Assembly (NCBI GenBank): GCA_045546535.1
Contig: JAZQDA010000128.1
Coordinates: 1-30,502, forward strand
Length of the DNA: 30,502 nt
DNA from: RGIG1828 sp045546535
GTDB lineage: Bacteria; Bacillota; Clostridia; UMGS1810
Direction of reading: 5' to 3'
Below, one piece after another: positions 1 through 7,704 of this stretch. The notes beneath the pieces are model-generated. The model saw only the letters and a list, made by a program, of their open reading frames with translations, had not been told where the DNA came from and made no database searches. A program made the translations under genes and the position numbers. Position 1 is the stretch's first letter. Each line of letters begins with the position of its first letter.

Positions 1-13
1 ATTTTAAGATTTT

Positions 14-1291
14 TTACTTGATATAATCAAATTCAATCTCATACATAACAACGGGGTCGCCCTCTGTTATACCGAGTTTTTCAAGTGCTTTTATAACACC
101 TTTTTTACGAAGCGCATTTTGGAAATACTGAAGCGACTCTGAGTCTTCAAAATTAGTTGAACCAATAAGACGTTTAAGCCATCTGCCCTCTACAATATAG
201 GTGCCGTTTTCCACTCTGCAGGTAAAGGGTGCTTCGTCTTCATATGAAATTATCTGAACTTCATCTTCTTCATCATTAAAGAGCACAGGAATCGGGATAT
301 CATCAAGGATTGAAGATACATAGTTCATAAGGTCTGACACGCCTGAGTTTGTTGCGGCGGAAATTTTGAAAACTTTGTATCCTCTATCTTCCATTTCTGT
401 GCAAAAACTTTCATATAGAGTTTCATCAAATACAAGGTCACGCTTATTTGCAGCAACAATCTGTGTACGCGTGGCAAGAGTGGGATTATACATCTCAATT
501 TCTTTATTTATAAGGTCAAAATCTTCTATGGGGTTTCTACCCTCAATTCCTGATGCATCAACAACATGAATAAGAAGTCTTGTACGCTCAACGTGGCGCA
601 AAAACTCGTGCCCAAGGCCAATACCTTCACTTGCACCTTCAATGATACCCGGAATATCTGCCATTACAAAACTTCTGCCGACACCAAGATCAACTACGCC
701 GAGATTTGGCTCGAGTGTTGTGAAATGATAGTTTGCAATTTTAGGCCTTGCATCTGATACAACAGATAAAAGAGTTGATTTGCCGACATTTGGAAATCCA
801 ACTAAACCAACGTCTGCAAGGAGTTTGAGTTCCATTATAATTTCTCTTTTTTCGCCCTCTGTTCCGCTTTTGGCAAACCTTGGGATCTGGCGTGTTGCAG
901 TTGCAAAATGACAGTTTCCCCAACCGCCATTTCCACCTTTTGCAGCAACAAAGGTTTGTCCTACTTGGTTCATATCGGCTATTACTCTGCCTGTCTGGGC
1001 ATCTTTTATGATGGTACCTGCGGGGACTTTGACAGTTAAATTCTGTCCGTTTTTACCGCTTGATTTTGCAGCCTTTCCATCTTCGCCGTTCTGGGCTTTA
1101 TAGTGTTTGCGGTAACGAAAATCCATAAGTGTGCTTATTTTTTCATCAACTACAAAGATGACATCACCGCCGTGTCCGCCGTCGCCGCCGTCGGGTCCAC
1201 CTGCTGCGACATATTTTTCACGGTGAAATGACACAAGTCCGTTTCCGCCGTTACCCGCTTCTATATAAATCTGGGCTGTATCTGCGAGCAT
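14..1291 (-). CDS. obg: GTPase Obg (CgtA), ribosome assembly
   Basis: Large-ribosomal-subunit assembly and stress GTPase, 425 residues. The order is the full Obg layout: a glycine-rich Obg domain (about 1-158, with repeated GG pairs such as GGPDGGDGGHGGD at 31-43), a G domain with the P-loop GFPNVGKS at 165-172, DIPG at 212-215 and an NKRD specificity motif, then a C-terminal OCT domain (about 345-425). The start is well set: AAGGAGG lies 8 bases before the ATG. It follows rplU-prp-rpmA, the usual Firmicutes order, but a strong terminator separates it from rpmA and I see no convincing promoter in the 65 bases between. Expression may come from read-through or a weak promoter. Identity is near certain. 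Confidence 0.97.
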   Translation of the reverse strand: MLADTAQIYIEAGNGGNGLVSFHREKYVAAGGPDGGDGGHGGDVIFVVDEKISTLMDFRYRKHYKAQNGEDGKAAKSSGKNGQNLTVKVPAGTIIKDAQTGRVIADMNQVGQTFVAAKGGNGGWGNCHFATATRQIPRFAKSGTEGEKREIIMELKLLADVGLVGFPNVGKSTLLSVVSDARPKIANYHFTTLEPNLGVVDLGVGRSFVMADIPGIIEGASEGIGLGHEFLRHVERTRLLIHVVDASGIEGRNPIEDFDLINKEIEMYNPTLATRTQIVAANKRDLVFDETLYESFCTEMEDRGYKVFKISAATNSGVSDLMNYVSSILDDIPIPVLFNDEEDEVQIISYEDEAPFTCRVENGTYIVEGRWLKRLIGSTNFEDSESLQYFQNALRKKGVIKALEKLGITEGDPVVMYEIEFDYIK

Positions 1292-1356
1292 TACGCATTC
1301 CTCCTTACATATAGAGTATTTCTTTTTAAATCATAAATAAACACGATTTATAACTT

Positions 1357-1396
1357 AAAAAAAATCTCAAGCACAAAGGTATTTGCGCTTGAGATT
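1357..1396 (-). terminator. Intrinsic terminator after rpmA
   Basis: A 10-bp stem (AATCTCAAGC, 1363-1372, with its complement at 1387-1396) is extended inward by four more pairs. On the minus strand it is followed by eight T residues (A run at 1357-1364). It lies just downstream of rpmA and before obg. Confidence 0.9.
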
Positions 1397-1414
1397 AAAA
1401 TTTATTCAATGTTT

Positions 1415-1699
1415 TTATTCAGCAATCTCGTAAACACTTACCTGTTTTTTGTCTTTGCCTACTCTTTCGAATTTAACTTTTCCTGAAGCAACAGCAAAGA
1501 GTGTGTCGTCAGAGCCTTTCTTTACATTGAGACCGGGATGGATTTTTGTACCTCTCTGTCTAACTAAAATGTTGCCGGAGAGAACAAACTGACCGTCACC
1601 TTTTTTAACACCAAGTCTTTTGGACTCACTGTCACGGCCGTTCTTGGTAGAACCCATACCTTTTTTATGCGCAAACAACTGAATGTTTAAAGCAAACAT
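1415..1699 (-). CDS. rpmA: Ribosomal protein bL27 with cleavable N-terminus
   Basis: 50S protein near the peptidyl transferase centre, 94 residues. The mature start HKKGMGSTKNGRDS is the classic L27 N-terminus. It is preceded by MFALNIQLFA, the Firmicutes-type extension that the Prp protease removes during ribosome maturation; in studied species cleavage follows the FA pair. The prp gene lies immediately upstream. The Shine-Dalgarno sequence GGAGGTG sits inside the last codons of prp, and the two genes are 3 bases apart, so translation is probably coupled. Identity is certain from sequence; cleavage is inferred from the family. Confidence 0.97.
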   Translation of the reverse strand: MFALNIQLFAHKKGMGSTKNGRDSESKRLGVKKGDGQFVLSGNILVRQRGTKIHPGLNVKKGSDDTLFAVASGKVKFERVGKDKKQVSVYEIAE

Positions 1700-1702
1700 T
1701 TA

Positions 1703-2035
1703 CTACACCTCCAATTCGGTAACAGTTACATTCGCAGGGTACTGACTTTCAAGTTCTTTAATAAAAAGTGAAAAACTTTCCGTTAAAATATTCACTTTTT
1801 CCTGCGTATTAGTATCTAAATCATCGGGAAGAACGAAAAAAAGATAACCTTCTTCATCTTCCGTTTCATATCCGCAAGGCACATCGAGTACATTTTCTAT
1901 GCCGTTAATACACGCGAAAACAACTGATGAAGCGGATGCACATACAATATCGTCTGACTCTGAAAAACCTGCGTGGCCTTTCATTTCGAGTTTTACGATA
2001 TTGCCGTCTTTTCTGAAAATATCAACCTTAATCAT
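1703..2035 (-). CDS. prp: Ribosomal-processing cysteine protease Prp
   Basis: Small cysteine protease (110 residues, YsxB/DUF464 family) that trims the L27 N-terminal extension. The signature GHAGFSESDDIVCASAS is present, with the expected catalytic pair His21 and Cys32. It lies between rplU and rpmA, its usual place in Firmicutes. Only two bases separate the rplU stop from this ATG, and I see no good Shine-Dalgarno sequence (upstream is GAAAAAATTAACGCG), so translation probably depends on ribosomes finishing rplU. That would keep the protease well below its ribosomal substrate. Identity is strong; the coupling is inference. Confidence 0.93.
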   Translation of the reverse strand: MIKVDIFRKDGNIVKLEMKGHAGFSESDDIVCASASSVVFACINGIENVLDVPCGYETEDEEGYLFFVLPDDLDTNTQEKVNILTESFSLFIKELESQYPANVTVTELEV

Positions 2036-2037
2036 AA

Positions 2038-2346
2038 TTACGCGTTAATTTTTTCAATCTGGACTTTTGTGTAGGGCTGTCTGTGACCCTGTTTTGATTT
2101 TTCGCCTTTTTTGGGCTTATATTTGAAAACGATAACTTTTTTGCCTTTGCCCTGAGCAACTACTTTTGCATCAACGCTTGCGCCTTCAACTACGGGTGTA
2201 CCGATTACAGCATTTTCGCCGCCGATAGCAAGAACCTGGTCGAATTTTACAGCATCGCCTTCGTTAGCAGCAAGTTTCTCTATGAAGATTACATCACCTT
2301 CGGAAACTTTGTACTGCTTGCCTCCTGTTACGATTATAGCGTACAT
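2038..2346 (-). CDS. rplU: Ribosomal protein bL21
   Basis: 50S protein, 102 residues from the start chosen here. MYAIIVTGGKQYKV is the standard L21 N-terminus, and KPKKGEKSKQGHRQPYTKV is the typical C-terminal part. An in-frame ATG eleven codons upstream is rejected because the Shine-Dalgarno GGGAGGTG lies between it and this ATG, and because L21 proteins begin with M-Y-A. First gene of rplU-prp-rpmA, behind a consensus promoter and a short folded leader. Confidence 0.96.
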   Translation of the reverse strand: MYAIIVTGGKQYKVSEGDVIFIEKLAANEGDAVKFDQVLAIGGENAVIGTPVVEGASVDAKVVAQGKGKKVIVFKYKPKKGEKSKQGHRQPYTKVQIEKINA

Positions 2347-2428
2347 AAGTTGTGCACCTCCCTCATCCAATCTCGCCAAATCAGGTATTGACCTTATGTC
2401 AAGTTTGCGACCATATTTGCGCGGTTAC
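2347..2428 (-). ncRNA. rplU leader RNA (L21 leader-like)
   Basis: About 80 untranslated bases lie between the expected transcription start and rplU. They can fold into a two-layer hairpin: an inner stem TTGAC/GTCAA with a 5-base loop (2388-2402), and an outer stem of CGCCAAA (2374-2380) with TTTGCG (2404-2409) carrying a one-base bulge. Firmicutes are known to carry an L21 leader family at this place, thought to mediate autoregulation by L21. Membership in that family is inferred from position and fold, not from a model search. Confidence 0.6.
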
Positions 2429-2434
2429 CGTAAA

Positions 2435-2463
2435 ATTATAGCATAAATACCTTTGTATGTCAA
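2435..2463 (-). promoter_or_regulatory. Sigma-A promoter of rplU-prp-rpmA
   Basis: Perfect -35 TTGACA (2458-2463, minus sense) and perfect -10 TATAAT (2435-2440) with a 17-base spacer. This is the strongest promoter in the window, as expected for a ribosomal protein operon. Confidence 0.9.
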
Positions 2464-2533
2464 CACTTTTTATTACTATAATTATGTTCAATTTTTTTGC
2501 TTTTCAATGCCAGAACATAAGCATTATCACTAA

Positions 2534-3244
2534 TCAGAGGTTGTTTACGGCATAGTTATGTGCAAGATTTTCAATCTCGTCATCAAGTGGCGAAAGTTCT
2601 GCCTTGCCGTATTTTTTAACAAGTGCGTTTGAAATAATATAATCGGTAAATTTTGGATTTTTAGGAAGAAGCGGTCCGTGAAGATATGTGCCTATAACAT
2701 TTTTATAAACTACTCCTTCATAGCCTGACTTTCCGTCATTACCAAACCCTTTTATAACCTTTGAAAAAGGCTTGTGTGTTCCGATATCTGTAACTGACAA
2801 GTGGTTTTCAAAACCTGCAACTTTAGAATTTATCATATCGCACTCACAAATGATATTTCCTGTCATTCTGGTTTTTAACTCTTTTGATGATATTTTTAAA
2901 ATACCAAGCCCTTTAAATTTCTCAGAGTTTATTACAAAACTTTCGCCGAGCATCTGATATCCGCCGCATACTGCAAGAAGAACTCCGCCGTTTTCTGCAT
3001 ATGATTTCAGGTCTTCTTTTTTATTTGAAAGTTTTTTATTTACTAAACTGACTTCCCTGTCGGAACCTCCGCCTATAAAGACTATATCTACACCGCTGAA
3101 ATCAGGTTCATCGCCTGTGAGGACAGTTTTTATATTTGCTTTTATTCCCCTCTTTTCAAGTCGGTATTTAAGGGCGGTTATATTTCCGTTATCACCGTAG
3201 AGATTGAGAAGGTCAGGATAGAGGTGAAGAATTTTCAAGTTCAT
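2534..3244 (-). CDS. gatD: Lipid II isoglutaminyl synthase, glutaminase subunit GatD
   Basis: Releases ammonia from glutamine for MurT, which amidates the D-glutamate of lipid II. The protein has 236 residues and a CobB/CobQ-like class I amidotransferase fold. The nucleophile is Cys93 in AVCGGYQMLG and the base is His189 in GTYLHGPLLP; both sit where the characterised staphylococcal enzyme has them (Cys94, His189). The start MNLKILHLYPDLLNLYGDNGN is typical of the family. Its ATG overlaps the murT stop by 4 bases, fitting an obligate two-subunit enzyme. Last gene of the ftsH operon; no clear terminator follows, only an 8-bp repeat at 2482-2489 and 2513-2520. Confidence 0.95.
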   Translation of the reverse strand: MNLKILHLYPDLLNLYGDNGNITALKYRLEKRGIKANIKTVLTGDEPDFSGVDIVFIGGGSDREVSLVNKKLSNKKEDLKSYAENGGVLLAVCGGYQMLGESFVINSEKFKGLGILKISSKELKTRMTGNIICECDMINSKVAGFENHLSVTDIGTHKPFSKVIKGFGNDGKSGYEGVVYKNVIGTYLHGPLLPKNPKFTDYIISNALVKKYGKAELSPLDDEIENLAHNYAVNNL

Positions 3245-4605
3245 TTTTGCCCCTCCCCTTTTTCTGAAAGTTTTTTAAGATTATCGTGTGCCGAGAACAT
3301 TGCTGTATAGTTTACAAGAACATACAAGACTTCGCCGTTTGATGCAAGTACTGTTTTAAGCATTTCGATATTATTGTCCAAAATATCACTGACGCAAAGA
3401 TTTGCATATTTTAAGCGAAGAGCAATTTCATACTTTCTTATTCCAGAGGCTGTAAGAGATGTCATATTTACGCTTGAGAGTTTTTCAAAGTCAACGTCCC
3501 ACAGCCACGAAACATCTTTACCGTCCCCTGCTGCGTCATTTATGGCAATAACTATATCTTTAGGTCTTTTGTCAAGAGAAATTGTTGCTATTGCCTGATT
3601 AAATCCTGCAGGATTTTTTGCAAGATTTAATATTACTGTTTTCCCGTTTACTGTGAAAGGTTCCATTCTTGCAATCTGGGGTTTATAAGAATTAAAAACT
3701 TCTGTTACTCCGTCCAATGAGTTTCCGCATTCTGAAAATGCAATCAGGGCCGAAACGATGTTGTAGATATTATAGAAACCTCTGTAGTTAAGATTTAAAG
3801 AAACTGTTTTATCAAGGTGTGTTACATCAAAATTTAGACCGTTTGCCATATCGACATTTGTTACACTCCAGTCAAGGCTTGGTCTTTTAAATCCGCAGTT
3901 TTGGCAGAAATAATCGCCGAGTTGGCTGTAGTGATAGTAGTTGTAAGAAAGTTCGGACTGACAGACCGGGCAAAATCTCCCCTCTTTTGTTTCCTGAACC
4001 TGAGGATTACAGTTCCCGTTTACGCCGTAATATATAACTTTTCTTCCCTTTGCTATACGAGCACTCAAAGGGTCATCGCCGTTTAAAATAAGAGTGGCAT
4101 CTTTTGCCATATCAAAGGCTTCACTGAGCATTGATATGGTTGTGTCAATTTCCCCATAACGGTCAAGTTGGTCACGGAAAAGATTGGTTACTATTATATA
4201 ATCAGGTTTTACAAAAGGGACAATTCTTCTGAGACTTGCCTCATCGCATTCAAGTGAAGCACAATCAGCTTTAAGTTTTCCAAAAATTGACGCTTTCTCA
4301 ATAAATGAAGATGCAACTCCGGGAAGCATATTAGCACCGATATTATTGCATACCACCCTGTTTGAACGCGATGTTAAAAGCGAATACAGCAGGTTATTGG
4401 TCGTTGTTTTGCCGTTTGTTCCACAAACCATTATAACCGGGCCTTTTAGTTTTGATGAAAGGCGTTTTAAAAGAGTGGGAGAAATTTTAAGCGCAAATCC
4501 CCCCGGGGCAGATGTGCTCATTTTACCCATAAGTCTGCCTATACGGGTTAAAAGTTTACACGCTATTATCGCTATGATATCTCTTATTTTTGTCAATGGT
4601 ATCAT
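3241..4605 (-). CDS. murT: Lipid II isoglutaminyl synthase, ligase subunit MurT
   Basis: Mur-ligase-like ATPase that activates the lipid II D-glutamate carboxylate for amidation by ammonia from GatD. It has 454 residues. A hydrophobic N-terminus precedes the ATP loop GTNGKTT at 62-68. The central domain carries the MurT-specific zinc ribbon with Cys212, Cys215, Cys234 and Cys237 (CPVC...CQNC). The C-terminal DUF1727 domain includes NDAAGDGKDVSWLWDVDFE, typical of MurT and absent from MurC-F. It overlaps gatD and follows the DUF896 gene by 13 bases. Amidation of lipid II at position 2 is therefore expected in this organism. Confidence 0.95.
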   Translation of the reverse strand: MIPLTKIRDIIAIIACKLLTRIGRLMGKMSTSAPGGFALKISPTLLKRLSSKLKGPVIMVCGTNGKTTTNNLLYSLLTSRSNRVVCNNIGANMLPGVASSFIEKASIFGKLKADCASLECDEASLRRIVPFVKPDYIIVTNLFRDQLDRYGEIDTTISMLSEAFDMAKDATLILNGDDPLSARIAKGRKVIYYGVNGNCNPQVQETKEGRFCPVCQSELSYNYYHYSQLGDYFCQNCGFKRPSLDWSVTNVDMANGLNFDVTHLDKTVSLNLNYRGFYNIYNIVSALIAFSECGNSLDGVTEVFNSYKPQIARMEPFTVNGKTVILNLAKNPAGFNQAIATISLDKRPKDIVIAINDAAGDGKDVSWLWDVDFEKLSSVNMTSLTASGIRKYEIALRLKYANLCVSDILDNNIEMLKTVLASNGEVLYVLVNYTAMFSAHDNLKKLSEKGEGQK

Positions 4606-4618
4606 CCTTTTTTTAAAG

Positions 4619-4834
4619 TCAGTTCTTATATCCTTTGCTTTTCTTTTCTACTTTCTTTTTGTTTCCTTTTTCGTCCATTATATACACATTTGAAAGAGTG
4701 TTTTCCATACCCTGTCTAAATCTTTTAATGTATTCACCGCGAAGCAAACTTTGCTCTTTCTTTTCCTCTTCGTTAAGGCCTTGCTCTCTTGATTTTTTAG
4801 CCAGTTCGTTTATTCTTTTTATAAGTTTGTCCAT
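4619..4834 (-). CDS. DUF896 family protein (YnzC-like)
   Basis: Small charged, mostly helical protein of 71 residues. It matches the DUF896 pattern: INELAKKSREQGLNEEEKKEQ, then LRGEYIKRFRQGMENTL and a short lysine-rich tail. Bacillus YnzC is the reference member; its role is unsettled, with reports linking related genes to the SOS operon. The start is chosen at MDKLIKR because AAGGTG lies 7 bases upstream; an earlier in-frame ATG would add 21 residues unlike the family and overlap the lipase gene. It sits 16 bases after the lipase gene and 13 before murT, so it is probably cotranscribed with them. Confidence 0.85.
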   Translation of the reverse strand: MDKLIKRINELAKKSREQGLNEEEKKEQSLLRGEYIKRFRQGMENTLSNVYIMDEKGNKKKVEKKSKGYKN

Positions 4835-4850
4835 AATTTTACACCTTGTA

Positions 4851-5699
4851 TTATTTTTCAATGAATTTTTTAAGTTCGTCCATTCTCCTGATTGCATCCC
4901 TGTAGCCCTCGTCGTACATTTTCTGTATTACTCCGGGGTCTTTCTCAGTGCGTTTCCACCCAATTGTTGACTTTGGCGAAAATACGAATACCGAACCTTC
5001 GCTTTGCTTTTCACTTAAGAATTTACGGCTATCGTTGTATATCTGTGTTCTTTGTTTCATTACGCTGTAAAATTCTTTATGTCTATGATACAGGAGTGCA
5101 GAAAGTTTTACATCTGTTTCACTCTTTTTTTCATAACTTTCTTCGCGGGTCAAAATAGTTATGAGTTTATCGCACCCTTTTTCGTATGCAAATTTAATTG
5201 GAAGAGGGTCACTGCAACCGCCGTCAAAATACTTATTATTTCCTATTTTTATCGGCGGAAACATAAAAGGAAGAGCACAACTTGCCTGAATTACACTGCA
5301 GTCTTTGTCGATTTCTTTAAGCAATATATATTCAGGCTTTCCGCTTTTTAAATTTGTTACCACAGCATAAACTTCGCCGTCATACTTACTGTAGGCGTCA
5401 TAATCAAAAGGCAGGTATTTATTGGGCATATCCGAAAAAACAAAATCTCTGTTAAAATAACTTCTGTTTCTTTTTTTGAAAAAATACTTTGTTCCCATAT
5501 ATCTTTTGTCGGGGACAAATTCAAGACCAATTCTGAGGCTTCTTCCCCTTTGGCCTGAGATATATGACACCGAATTTGCAATACCTGCAGAAACGCCCAC
5601 AAGCAAATCGGGTTTAATTGCGTTATCTATAAATGCGTCAAGTACACCAACAGAGTAGTATGTTCTGTTTGCTCCGCCCTCCAATACAAGACCAAGCAT
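4851..5699 (-). CDS. Patatin-like phospholipase family protein
   Basis: Predicted serine lipid acyl hydrolase of the patatin/RssA group, 282 residues. It shows the oxyanion motif GGANR (8-12), the nucleophile elbow GVSAG with Ser37, and the catalytic Asp159 in the DGG motif (159-161), the Ser-Asp dyad of the family. There is no signal peptide, so a cytoplasmic or inner membrane-face role is likely. The start is set at MLGLVLEGGA because AAGGAG lies just upstream; the longer open frame would overlap ftsH. It lies 22 bases after ftsH and before DUF896-murT-gatD. The substrate cannot be read from sequence. Confidence 0.88.
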   Translation of the reverse strand: MLGLVLEGGANRTYYSVGVLDAFIDNAIKPDLLVGVSAGIANSVSYISGQRGRSLRIGLEFVPDKRYMGTKYFFKKRNRSYFNRDFVFSDMPNKYLPFDYDAYSKYDGEVYAVVTNLKSGKPEYILLKEIDKDCSVIQASCALPFMFPPIKIGNNKYFDGGCSDPLPIKFAYEKGCDKLITILTREESYEKKSETDVKLSALLYHRHKEFYSVMKQRTQIYNDSRKFLSEKQSEGSVFVFSPKSTIGWKRTEKDPGVIQKMYDEGYRDAIRRMDELKKFIEK

Positions 5700-5721
5700 A
5701 TTTTTGCTCCTTTTCTTTTGT

Positions 5722-7569
5722 TTACATATTGAGAAGATCCATAAATTCATCGCCCGTTATTGTTTCTTTATCAATGAGATAGCGGGAAATGCTGTTTAAT
5801 TTCTGCATATTCTCTTTTAAAATTGATTCGGCTTTTTTATATGCACTATCGACTATTGCAACAACTTCTTTATCAATTTTATTTGCTGTTTCCTGAGAGC
5901 AAACAAGAGATGTGTCATCGCTAAGATATGGGTTGTTGAGTGTTTCAAATGCAACCATACCAAACTCCGAACTCATTCCGTAACGTGTTACCATTGCTCT
6001 TGCAATTTTTGTTGCCTGTTCGATATCATTTGCAGCACCTGTTGTCACAGTTGAAAACATGAGTTTTTCCGCTGCTCTTCCGCCTGTGAAAGTTACAATT
6101 TTATTAAACGCTTCCTCTTTTGTCATAAGGAATTTTTCGTCTTCTTCAACTTGCATAGTGTAGCCAAGTGCCCCTGATGTTCGTGGGATTATTGTTATTT
6201 TGTGAACGGGTGCACTATGCTTTTGAAGTGCAGCAACTAAGGCGTGGCCGACTTCGTGATATGCTATTATTTCTTTTTCTTTTGGTGAAATAACTACGCC
6301 TTTTCTCTGATAACCAGCAAGTATAACCTCTACGCTTTCTTCCAGGTCTGACTGCTGAACTTCAATTCTTCCAAGTCTTACAGCACGAAGAGCAGATTCG
6401 TTTATAATATTTGCAAGTTCTGCACCCGATGCACCGCTAGTTGCATTTGCTATAGCCTTAAAATCTACACCGTCTGCTATATTTACCTTTTTAGCATGAA
6501 CTCTTAAGATTGCTTCTCTTCCTCTTAAATCAGGAAGTTCAACGGGTATTCTTCTGTCAAAACGGCCAGGTCTTAAAAGTGCTTTATCAAGCGAATCGGG
6601 GCGGTTTGTAGCGGCTAAGATTACAACACCTTTTTTGCCGTCAAAACCGTCCATCTCAGTTAAAAGTTGGTTCAGAGTCTGTTCTCTTTCATCGTTGCCG
6701 CCTGTTATGTTCCCTGAATCACGGCGTTTGCCTATTGTGTCTATTTCGTCTATAAATACAATGCATGGCGCTTTTTCGTTCGCCTGTTTAAAAAGATCAC
6801 GCACTTTTGCCGCACCCATTCCGACGAACATTTCGACAAATTCAGAACCTGAAATTGAAAAAAACGGAACATTTGCCTCTCCCGCAACTGCCTGAGCAAG
6901 AAGAGTTTTACCAGTTCCCGGAGGTCCTACCAAAAGCGCACCTTTAGGAAGCGAGGCGCCTATTGCGGCGTATTTTTTGGGATTATGGAGAAAATCTACG
7001 ATTTCAGTAAGCGCTTCTTTCGCTTCATCTTGTCCTGCAACATCGGCAAAGGTTTTTCCCGTCTGTGCTTTTACATATATTTTCGCATTGGATTTACCAA
7101 AAGACATTGCATTTGAGCCAAATCCGCCTTTTGAAATCTGCTTTGATAAAAATTTCCAGAATACTATCATAAGAATTATCGGAACACCATAACTCATCAA
7201 AAGTGCAAGTACCGGCGACATTTCTTCCTTACGCACTTTTTCAAATTTCGCTCCTGATTTTTCAAGTTTTGATACAAGTTCAGAATCGTCCATAAGACCT
7301 GTGCGGTAAACATCAGGGGTATTTTGGGCTGAAAGACCAAGAAGTGAATTCTGATTTTTTTCTTCATCACTTTTTAGAGTATAAAGAATTGTATCTTCCT
7401 GAATCTGAACTTTTGATACTGCACCTTTGTTCAATTCTGTAAGAAACTTATCATAAGTTACATCTTCTATTCCGTCTCCGAAAAGCACGGGAAACACAAA
7501 ATAGTTGAGCAAGAAAATAATTACTGCGGCTATTAAAACATAAAATATTTTACCTTTTTTAATGTTCAT
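5722..7569 (-). CDS. ftsH: ATP-dependent zinc metalloprotease FtsH
   Basis: Membrane-anchored AAA+ protease for quality control and regulatory proteolysis, 615 residues. It has TM1 at about 8-30, an extracytoplasmic domain at about 31-116, and TM2 at about 119-141. The AAA module carries Walker A GPPGTGKT (215-222), Walker B around VFIDEID (271-277) and the arginine-finger region LLRPGRFDRR (331-340). The zinc site is HEVGH at 438-442. The ATG chosen follows GAGGT by about 5 bases; a GTG four codons upstream lies inside that Shine-Dalgarno sequence and is rejected. The C-terminal tail is short. First gene of the operon with the lipase, DUF896, murT and gatD. Confidence 0.97.
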   Translation of the reverse strand: MNIKKGKIFYVLIAAVIIFLLNYFVFPVLFGDGIEDVTYDKFLTELNKGAVSKVQIQEDTILYTLKSDEEKNQNSLLGLSAQNTPDVYRTGLMDDSELVSKLEKSGAKFEKVRKEEMSPVLALLMSYGVPIILMIVFWKFLSKQISKGGFGSNAMSFGKSNAKIYVKAQTGKTFADVAGQDEAKEALTEIVDFLHNPKKYAAIGASLPKGALLVGPPGTGKTLLAQAVAGEANVPFFSISGSEFVEMFVGMGAAKVRDLFKQANEKAPCIVFIDEIDTIGKRRDSGNITGGNDEREQTLNQLLTEMDGFDGKKGVVILAATNRPDSLDKALLRPGRFDRRIPVELPDLRGREAILRVHAKKVNIADGVDFKAIANATSGASGAELANIINESALRAVRLGRIEVQQSDLEESVEVILAGYQRKGVVISPKEKEIIAYHEVGHALVAALQKHSAPVHKITIIPRTSGALGYTMQVEEDEKFLMTKEEAFNKIVTFTGGRAAEKLMFSTVTTGAANDIEQATKIARAMVTRYGMSSEFGMVAFETLNNPYLSDDTSLVCSQETANKIDKEVVAIVDSAYKKAESILKENMQKLNSISRYLIDKETITGDEFMDLLNM

Positions 7570-7598
7570 TTTAAACCTCACTTTTATATTGTAGCCAA

Positions 7599-7689
7599 AA
7601 AGACTGTTGCTTTAAGAATTGTTACATAGCAAATAAATGATTTCCTGAAAAATCATAAAACCTATAAAATCCTTAATACAACAGTCTTT
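7599..7689 (-). repeat. 11-bp inverted repeat between pnp and ftsH
   Basis: AAAGACTGTTG (7599-7609) is exactly complementary to CAACAGTCTTT (7679-7689), with 69 bases between. In minus-strand RNA the second arm is followed by a short U run (five U), so this may be a long-loop terminator of pnp or an attenuator before ftsH. A small inner hairpin (TGATTT/AAATCA) lies within the loop. The perfect repeat is seen; the role is inferred. Confidence 0.55.
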
Positions 7690-7704
7690 AAATATCAATT
7701 CTGA

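Noticed and set aside
2482..2520. 8-bp inverted repeat TTATGTTC/GAACATAA after gatD as a terminator
   Set aside because: Stem is short and AT-rich with a 23-base loop, and no T run follows on the minus strand.
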